Source of the DNA: Acidobacteriota bacterium
Lineage (GTDB): Bacteria > Acidobacteriota > Terriglobia > UBA7540
Length of the DNA: 11,139 bases
Direction of reading: 5' to 3'
NCBI GenBank assembly: GCA_021828225.1
Contig: JAKASH010000044.1
Location: forward strand, 1 to 11,139
Shown: piece after piece, positions 6,196 to 11,139 of the stretch
Position numbering within the stretch: position 1 is the first letter of the stretch
How the letters are laid out: each line of letters begins with the position of its first letter
The notes under the pieces: generated by a model
Databases searched by the model: none
Seen by the model: the letters and a program-made list of their open reading frames with translations, nothing else
Told to the model about the DNA's origin: nothing
Translations under genes and position numbers: made by a program

Positions 6196-7539
6196 TCAGC
6201 CAACCGAATCCCGGCTTGCGTATGCTTCGTCGAGCAACTCGACAACATGCAGCACGCGCCGCTTCTGTTTGGACCGGGCAACGCCCGCCCGCAATTGCAA
6301 AAGACAACCCGGATTGGCGGTCAAGATCAGGTCGGCTCCAGTCTCATCAACCCGTTGCATCTTGGCCGTCAAAAGCCGCTCGGCCATTTCATTCTGGACC
6401 ACATTATATATCCCGGCGCTGCCACAGCAAACTTCGGCTTCCTTCAACTCCACCAGTTCCAGGCCGGGAATAGCCGACATGAGCTGCCGAGGCGCGCTCC
6501 GAATGCCTTGTGCATGGCCCAGGTGACATGGATCCTGGTAGGTGGCGCGGGCGCGAATGGTTTTGAAATTGTGATTGAATTCGATGCCGGCCAGGAACTC
6601 GGTCACGTCCCGAACTTTGGAGCTGAAGGCGCAGGCCCGTTCATAAAACTCCCGCTCTTCGTGCTCGAAAAGCAGAGGATACTCCTTGAGAACAGAACCG
6701 CAGCCGGCAGCATTGGTGATGAAATAATCAAAGCCGCCGTCCAGGAACGTCCGGATGTTCTGCTTGGCAAGTTGCCGCGCCAGGTCCCGAATGCCCGCAT
6801 GCACATGCAAAGCGCCGCAGCATCCCTGCGCCTCAGGAATCACAACTTCACATCCATTTCGAGCCAGAACTCGAACCGTTGCGTCATTCAATCGGGCGAA
6901 TGCAAGATTCGCGATGCAGCCGGCAAAAAACGCCACTCGGTAGCGAACCTCGCCATCGGGTTTGACCACCTGGCCCAATCGTTCGGTGAAAAAGGGCTTT
7001 CCCATGCGAGGCGATAAGGCAGCCACTCGATCCAGCCGCTTTGGCAAAAGCTTCAGGATTCCGGACTTCAAAATAGCTGTTTCAAGACCCGATTTCTGGT
7101 ACAGCCAGAGCAGATTTCCCAGGCGATCGAGCTTCCTGCGATCTGGAAGCACCTTATGAAAGAAGTAATGGCGTATCCGGCGTTCGAATCCCTGCCGTTC
7201 GTAATAGCGATCGATCTGCGCCCGGGCAGACTCCACCAGCCGGCCATATTCCACGCCCGAGGGACACGCCGTCTCACAAGCGCGGCAATCCAGGCACGAA
7301 TCAATATGCCGAACAAAGCTTTCCCCAAGCTGGAGCCGGCCACGCTCCACCTGGATGATCTGGTAGATGCGCCCGCGAGGCGAATCCATCTCAAAACCAA
7401 GCTCGCGGTACGTAGGGCAGGCGTTCAGGCAAAGGCCACAATGGATGCACTTGGAATAGAATTCCCACTCGGGCGCCTCACCCGGCCCATAACCGCGGCC
7501 AGCAGGGTTCCCATCCGCTTTTTCCTGAATTTCGATCAT
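6196..7539 (-). CDS. glcF: Glycolate oxidase iron-sulfur subunit GlcF
   Basis: The electron-transfer subunit of membrane-associated glycolate oxidase (GlcDEF), which passes electrons from the flavin subunits toward the quinone pool. 447 aa from ATG 7539; E. coli GlcF is 407. There are two ferredoxin-type [4Fe-4S] motifs: CIHCGLCLNACP (Cys 31, 34, 37, 41) and CLDCRACETACP (Cys 82, 85, 88, 92). Two CCG (heterodisulfide-reductase-like) domains follow: C208, then GCCGA (C240-C241), then C280; and C338, then VCCGSAG (C371-C372), then C412. MDSPRGRIYQI after the first cluster is diagnostic of the family. The reading frame is open upstream to 7689, but that would overlap glcE by about 100 nt and add 50 non-family residues, so 7539 is preferred despite no clear ribosome binding site. 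glcE ends 47 nt upstream. Confidence 0.94.
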   Translation of the reverse strand: MIEIQEKADGNPAGRGYGPGEAPEWEFYSKCIHCGLCLNACPTYRELGFEMDSPRGRIYQIIQVERGRLQLGESFVRHIDSCLDCRACETACPSGVEYGRLVESARAQIDRYYERQGFERRIRHYFFHKVLPDRRKLDRLGNLLWLYQKSGLETAILKSGILKLLPKRLDRVAALSPRMGKPFFTERLGQVVKPDGEVRYRVAFFAGCIANLAFARLNDATVRVLARNGCEVVIPEAQGCCGALHVHAGIRDLARQLAKQNIRTFLDGGFDYFITNAAGCGSVLKEYPLLFEHEEREFYERACAFSSKVRDVTEFLAGIEFNHNFKTIRARATYQDPCHLGHAQGIRSAPRQLMSAIPGLELVELKEAEVCCGSAGIYNVVQNEMAERLLTAKMQRVDETGADLILTANPGCLLQLRAGVARSKQKRRVLHVVELLDEAYASRDSVG

Positions 7540-7552
7540 GTCTGGCAACCGG

Positions 7553-7567
7553 GACCAACCGTTGGTC
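7553..7567. repeat. 15-bp inverted repeat in the glcE-glcF gap
   Basis: GACCAAC, a central C, then GTTGGTC: two exact 7-bp arms, 13 nt upstream of the chosen glcF start. In mRNA it could form a short stem next to the translation start. Whether it tunes GlcF level is speculation. Confidence 0.4.
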
Positions 7568-7586
7568 GGATATTCCGCTTTATCTC

Positions 7587-8942
7587 TCAGAGTGAACCCA
7601 CAAACCGGCCCGGCGCAAGGATTCCTTTCGGATCCCATGTTGCTTTCATCTTGCGCATCAGCTCGAAGGCCGTTCCTGGTGTCCCCCAAACATCCACTTG
7701 TGCTTTCACTTCGGCAGAAGCCGAGATTACAACCAATGCACCGCCCACATTCTCAGCGGCCTTACGGATGCGAGTGATAAGGCCCCCTATCTGGCTCGCA
7801 TTTTGCGAATCGAGCAGGCCTAAATAGAGGATGCCGATTCCGGTCTGGGTGACACTCGCCATTCGAACCTTTTCGTTTTGGGCTTCCTGTTGCGCGAGGC
7901 TTAAAAACTCTTCGCTATTTGCAACAGGCATTGTACCCTTCAGCACCACTGCTCCGGGATAAATCCGGCTAACCCAATTGGTGAAATCCGAGATCACCCG
8001 CCAGGCTTTTTGAGAGCCTTCTCTGTCAAGTGTCTGAACCTTGGCACCCACCGCACGCCCCAACGCATCTAGCTCCTCCAAGATGCGCCCGATCACGGAT
8101 GGAGACCCGCCCGCTTCGAGCCATATTTCCGGCTCATGGTTCGCCCGATCCAATTGGGCAATAGAGCGGACGATCCCGGCACTTTCAGCGTCCAGAAGAA
8201 CCAAGCGCATCGGGTCTATGGGTGAATTCAAAATACTTCGGCGCAGATCGCGCGCAATCCCCAGAGTTCCGGCAGAAAGAACAAAAGTCTGACGCTCGAC
8301 GGGCAGAGGATAAAGCTTGAGGTTCACTTCCGTAATGATTCCCAGCGTGCCATATGACCCAATCAGGAGCTTGCCGAGGTCGTAGCCGGCAACGTTCTTC
8401 ACCACTCGCCCGCCTGTCTTGATCAGCTTGCCCTCGGTGGTCGCAATCTGCATGCCCACCACCATATCTCGAGGCGCCCCGTAAAAATGGCGCAATGGCC
8501 CCGAAGCATTGGTTGCTACAACACCCCCGAGGGTAGCCTGCCCGCTTCCAGGAGGATCGAGCGGCAGCCATAGCCCGTCTTGACTAAGCAGACTCTGGAA
8601 GTGTTCCAACCTTATCCCTGCGCCAATTCCCGCGGTCAGATCCGACGGCTCGTAATACCGGACTTTGGTGATATTCCGCATGCAAAGCGCGACATCGTAC
8701 TTCCTGGGAGTGTTTCCAATACCAAGGCTTGTCGCCCCACCGCAGGCGATAACCGCAAGGTTTTGCTGAGCTGCACACTTGAGCGTCTGCGCCACCTGTT
8801 CCGCCGAACCGGGATAAACAACGAAGTCGGGCACTTTCCCATCGACGCTCAAAGACTCGCGCAAGGCTGCTTCTTCAGTCAACTTCGATTCACCGAGAAT
8901 GGCAGCCAACTGCGCTCGAACGGCATCGGCCACTGATGCCAC
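7587..8942 (-). CDS. glcE: Glycolate oxidase FAD-binding subunit GlcE
   Basis: The second flavin-binding subunit of glycolate oxidase, needed with GlcD and GlcF for glycolate-to-glyoxylate activity. 451 aa from GTG 8942, longer than E. coli GlcE (350 aa). It has a PCMH-type FAD_binding_4 domain: PDFVVYPGS (38-46), ACGGATSLGIG (66-76), DPPGSGQATLGGVVATNASG (129-148), then KTGGRVVKNVAGYD (175-188) and IGSYGTLGII (194-203). The C-terminus WDPKGILAPGRF resembles the usual end of FAD-linked oxidases. The GTG at 8942 has an excellent ribosome binding site, GGGAGG (8953-8948), 5 nt away, and begins 1 nt after the glcD stop. The longer frame starting at GTG 8981 has no such site and would overlap glcD by 38 nt. 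Tight packing indicates translational coupling. Confidence 0.93.
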   Translation of the reverse strand: MASVADAVRAQLAAILGESKLTEEAALRESLSVDGKVPDFVVYPGSAEQVAQTLKCAAQQNLAVIACGGATSLGIGNTPRKYDVALCMRNITKVRYYEPSDLTAGIGAGIRLEHFQSLLSQDGLWLPLDPPGSGQATLGGVVATNASGPLRHFYGAPRDMVVGMQIATTEGKLIKTGGRVVKNVAGYDLGKLLIGSYGTLGIITEVNLKLYPLPVERQTFVLSAGTLGIARDLRRSILNSPIDPMRLVLLDAESAGIVRSIAQLDRANHEPEIWLEAGGSPSVIGRILEELDALGRAVGAKVQTLDREGSQKAWRVISDFTNWVSRIYPGAVVLKGTMPVANSEEFLSLAQQEAQNEKVRMASVTQTGIGILYLGLLDSQNASQIGGLITRIRKAAENVGGALVVISASAEVKAQVDVWGTPGTAFELMRKMKATWDPKGILAPGRFVGSL

Positions 8943-8943
8943 G

Positions 8944-10365
8944 TCAGCCTCCCGCTCCCACCTGAACACGAATCTCTCCACACATTTTGCTGGTAGGCAA
9001 AACCTTGCCGGGGTTGAACGATCCGGTTGGATTCATCAGGCTCTTGATTTGCCGTTGAATTTCCAGATCGTCTTCCGAAAATACGAGCGGCATCAGTTCG
9101 TTCTTCTCCACGCCCACGCCATGCTCACCGGTGATGGACCCGCCGAGTTCGGCACAGCGCTTCATGATTTCCTGCGCGGCCTTTACCACCCTTTGCGACT
9201 GCTCGCGGTCGCGGGCGTCAAACATCAAAAGGGGATGGAGGTTTCCATCTCCGGCATGGAAAATATTCCCAATCTGGAAATCGTATTTCCGCCCGACCTC
9301 CTCGATGTATTCAAGCATCTCGGGAAGCCGGGTCCGCGGGATCACACCGTCCTGGACATAATAGTTCGGGCTGATCCGGCCCAGCGCCCCAAAAGCGTTC
9401 TTCCGCCCTTTCCAGAGCAAAGCGCGTTCCTCAGGCGTTTTTGCGCGACGGACATTCCGAACGCGATTCTTTTCGCAAACCGCCTCAATCTGTTTCGCCT
9501 GTTCCTTCACGGCTTCCCGCAGCCCCTCGACCTCAATCAGAAGAACCGCCGCCGAATCCATTGGGTAGCCCGCATGGGTCGCCTGTTCCACGGCGCGAAG
9601 CGTGAACCCATCCATCATCTCGAGTGCAGCGGGCGTGATGCCTTGCGCCGTGATGGCGACCACGGTCCGCGTCGCATCAATCACGCGGTCGTAGATGGCC
9701 AGCATGGTTTCCACCGCTTCAGCCTTGCGCATTAGCCTGACGGTAATCTCGGTTACAATGCCCAGCGTTCCTTCGGAGCCAACCAACAGCCCGGTCAAAT
9801 CGTACCCGGGGATGTCGTAACATTTTGCTCCCGTGCGGATCACATCCCCGTTGGGAAGGACCACTTCCAGACCCAGCACGTGGTTCGTGGTCACTCCATA
9901 AGCCAGGGTATGCGGCCCACCGGAATTTTCAGCGACGTTGCCGCCAATCGTGCACGCCTTCTGGCTGGAGGGGTCCGGAGCGTAGTAATAGCCATCATCA
10001 CTCACGGCCAGAGTTAGGTCGCTATTAACCACTCCGGGCTGCACTCGCGCGCGTTGATTCTCAAGATCGATTTCGAGGATCTTCTTCATCCGGGCGCAGC
10101 TGATGACAACGCCGCCCTCGGTCACAACCGCTCCGCCGCTCAGCCCCGTCCCTGCCCCGCGAGGGATGATCGGGATTTTCCTTGCAGCAGCCAGCTTGAC
10201 CATTCGAATGACCTGTTCCGTGCTGGTCGGGAAGACAACGGCGTCCGGCGTCTTCAAGGCAGAGAGGCCATCATACTCGTAGAGCATCAAGTCCTCAGGG
10301 TGCCATAGCACAGCCGCAGACCCCATAATGTTGATTAACTCTGTTATCAACGGATACTGCTTCAT
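8944..10365 (-). CDS. glcD: Glycolate oxidase catalytic FAD subunit GlcD
   Basis: The catalytic flavoprotein of glycolate oxidase (2-hydroxyacid to 2-oxoacid). 473 aa from ATG 10365; E. coli GlcD is 499. The FAD_binding_4 domain shows PRGAGTGLSGGA (68-79), PDPSSQKACTIGGNVAENSG (130-149), GYDLTGLLVGSEGTLGI (187-203). The FAD-oxidase C domain shows FHAGDGNLHP with H370 and H377, and GEHGVGVEK (413-421) with E414; these residues bind metal and substrate in this family. It ends with NPTGSFNPGKVLP (445-457). D-lactate dehydrogenases of the same family look alike, but the adjoining glcE and glcF favour glycolate oxidase. GAAGG lies 5 nt before ATG 10365. The longer frame reaching 10458 would start at about the predicted transcription start, so it is rejected. 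Confidence 0.95.
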   Translation of the reverse strand: MKQYPLITELINIMGSAAVLWHPEDLMLYEYDGLSALKTPDAVVFPTSTEQVIRMVKLAAARKIPIIPRGAGTGLSGGAVVTEGGVVISCARMKKILEIDLENQRARVQPGVVNSDLTLAVSDDGYYYAPDPSSQKACTIGGNVAENSGGPHTLAYGVTTNHVLGLEVVLPNGDVIRTGAKCYDIPGYDLTGLLVGSEGTLGIVTEITVRLMRKAEAVETMLAIYDRVIDATRTVVAITAQGITPAALEMMDGFTLRAVEQATHAGYPMDSAAVLLIEVEGLREAVKEQAKQIEAVCEKNRVRNVRRAKTPEERALLWKGRKNAFGALGRISPNYYVQDGVIPRTRLPEMLEYIEEVGRKYDFQIGNIFHAGDGNLHPLLMFDARDREQSQRVVKAAQEIMKRCAELGGSITGEHGVGVEKNELMPLVFSEDDLEIQRQIKSLMNPTGSFNPGKVLPTSKMCGEIRVQVGAGG

Positions 10366-10609
10366 AAGAACCTTCGCGCAGGCCGATGGAAGCCATACTG
10401 GATGAAACACGCCGTGGATCAAGCCACAACGTCGCCACCGATCTTCCTCACCACCCACTGCCTGGAGTATATCGAACGCTCGGAACCAAGGTCAATGTCG
10501 CGAACCCATGTCCCGGGGATTCCAGCACTACGCGCCAACTGGAGTGGTCAGCTTCACTTACTGATTCCTCTTAGGGAAGAAAAGGCAGGCAGGTTAGAAT
10601 GCATCCCAC
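10366..10609. other. Divergent intergenic region glcD / rhomboid
   Basis: 244 nt with no supported gene. It holds the predicted glcDEF promoter (10466-10495) and the glcD ribosome binding site. No convincing promoter was found for the plus-strand rhomboid gene. The purine-rich stretch AGGGAAGAAAAGGCAGG (10573-10589) is about 20-40 nt before its start, too far to be a standard ribosome binding site. Confidence 0.5.
10466..10495 (-). promoter_or_regulatory. Predicted sigma-70 promoter of glcDEF
   Basis: Minus strand: -35 TTGACC (10495-10490), an 18-nt spacer, and -10 TATACT (10471-10466). The predicted start is near 10459, leaving a leader of about 95 nt before glcD ATG 10365. Five of six bases match consensus at each element. 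No matching operator was identified. Confidence 0.65.
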
Positions 10610-11139
10610 ATGGTTCCGATTCCTCTGAATGATCATATCCGGCGGCAGACCTTCTGGTTTTCCACCCTTGCGCTGATAGCTATCAACACGGCGGTATTCA
10701 TCTATGAACTCTCGCTCGGCCCCACGGTCAACCGATTTATTTTTCTTTTCGGACTGATTCCGGCCCGCTACACCACCCCACACGGCGCCATCATCATCAC
10801 AAATCTGGTAACCTTCCTGGTGCCAGTATTCACCTCAATGTTTATCCACGCCGGCTGGTTGCACTTAATCGGCAACATGCTTTTCCTTTTTGTCTTTGGG
10901 CGAAGCGTTGAGGATCGCTTTGGCCACAGCCAGTTTCTGCTGTTGTATTTCATCAGCGGGTTCGGAGCTGCCATCACCGACATCATGTTCAACATGGGCT
11001 CGCAGGTACCCACAATCGGCGCCAGCGGAGCAATCGCCGGGATTCTTGGCGCCTACCTGGTTAGCTTTCCGACCGCTCGCATCACCACACTGATTCCCTT
11101 ATTCATTATCTTCTGGACAGTCCAACTGCCGGCCATATT
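10610..11139 (+). CDS. Rhomboid-family intramembrane serine protease, 3' end cut by window edge
   Basis: A GlpG-like polytopic membrane protease that cleaves transmembrane substrates. 176 N-terminal residues are visible. A first membrane segment lies at about 15-37, followed by the L1 loop region. FIHAGWLHLIGNM (78-90) contains H85 and N89, matching the rhomboid HxxxN oxyanion elements. More membrane helices follow at about 106-127 and 136-153. TIGASGAIAG (135-144) carries the nucleophile S139 of the GASGA motif. The partner catalytic His should lie in a later helix beyond the right edge, so activity cannot be judged fully. ATG 10610 is the only upstream in-frame ATG, since a stop occurs at 10595-10597. 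No good ribosome binding site is evident. The native substrate is unknown. Confidence 0.92.
   Translation, partial: MVPIPLNDHIRRQTFWFSTLALIAINTAVFIYELSLGPTVNRFIFLFGLIPARYTTPHGAIIITNLVTFLVPVFTSMFIHAGWLHLIGNMLFLFVFGRSVEDRFGHSQFLLLYFISGFGAAITDIMFNMGSQVPTIGASGAIAGILGAYLVSFPTARITTLIPLFIIFWTVQLPAI

Noticed and set aside
6145..7017. 290-aa open frame antisense to glcF
   Set aside because: It mirrors the conserved CCG-domain coding region of glcF and the peptide has no recognisable motif.
8899..9735. 278-aa open frame antisense to glcE/glcD
   Set aside because: It spans the junction of two well-supported genes on the other strand and has no family features.
1..11139. CRISPR array, IS element, tRNA or prophage
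   Set aside because: No spaced direct repeats beyond the MraZ box, no transposase or integrase frame, no tRNA cloverleaf, and gene content is housekeeping or metabolic.

Overview
The window reads as a bacterial chromosomal segment of moderately high GC, with tightly packed genes and ordinary housekeeping and metabolic content. No plasmid, phage, IS or CRISPR signal was seen. Gene content (a mraZ-rsmH dcw-cluster head, an ArsA ATPase with an HSP20-like tail, three-subunit glycolate oxidase, a GlpG-like rhomboid) would suit a soil or sediment bacterium such as an Acidobacteriota member. That placement is an inference from family flavour only; no rRNA or marker phylogeny is available here.

Layout. 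(1) Positions 1-1355, minus strand: the start of a division and cell-wall (dcw) cluster. It has a textbook sigma-70 promoter (TTGACA-N17-TATATT), a row of four 10-bp MraZ-box repeats directly at the start site, mraZ, and then rsmH, which begins at the base after the mraZ stop and runs off the left edge. (2) 1356-1720: a non-coding divergent region with a perfect 17-bp palindrome and a possible hairpin. (3) 1721-3173, plus strand: an ArsA/Get3-type ATPase with a C-terminal HSP20-like domain, whose 3' end overlaps a small unrecognised gene (89 aa). No arsenic genes accompany it. (4) 3174-3239: a short convergent gap with a GC-rich hairpin. (5) 3240-10365, minus strand: glcD-glcE-glcF (glycolate oxidase), then acs (acetyl-CoA synthetase), then a Tam/BioC-like SAM methyltransferase. 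glcD/E are packed with a 1-nt gap, glcE/F are 47 nt apart, glcF and acs are about 195 nt apart, and acs may overlap the methyltransferase by 17 nt. A good sigma-70-like promoter (TTGACC-N18-TATACT) lies about 95 nt upstream of glcD. (6) 10610-11139, plus strand: the first 176 residues of a rhomboid serine protease, cut by the right edge.

How the genes fit together. The minus-strand metabolic block has a two-carbon theme: GlcDEF makes glyoxylate from glycolate, and Acs makes acetyl-CoA from acetate. These are the two substrates of malate synthase, although no malate synthase is visible. If the methyltransferase is truly Tam-like it would deal with trans-aconitate, an aconitase inhibitor, which fits the same theme but is unproven. 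The MraZ box suggests that mraZ represses its own promoter. I see no clear-cut new defence or mobile system. The least explained module is the ArsA-HSP20 ATPase plus its overlapping small partner gene.
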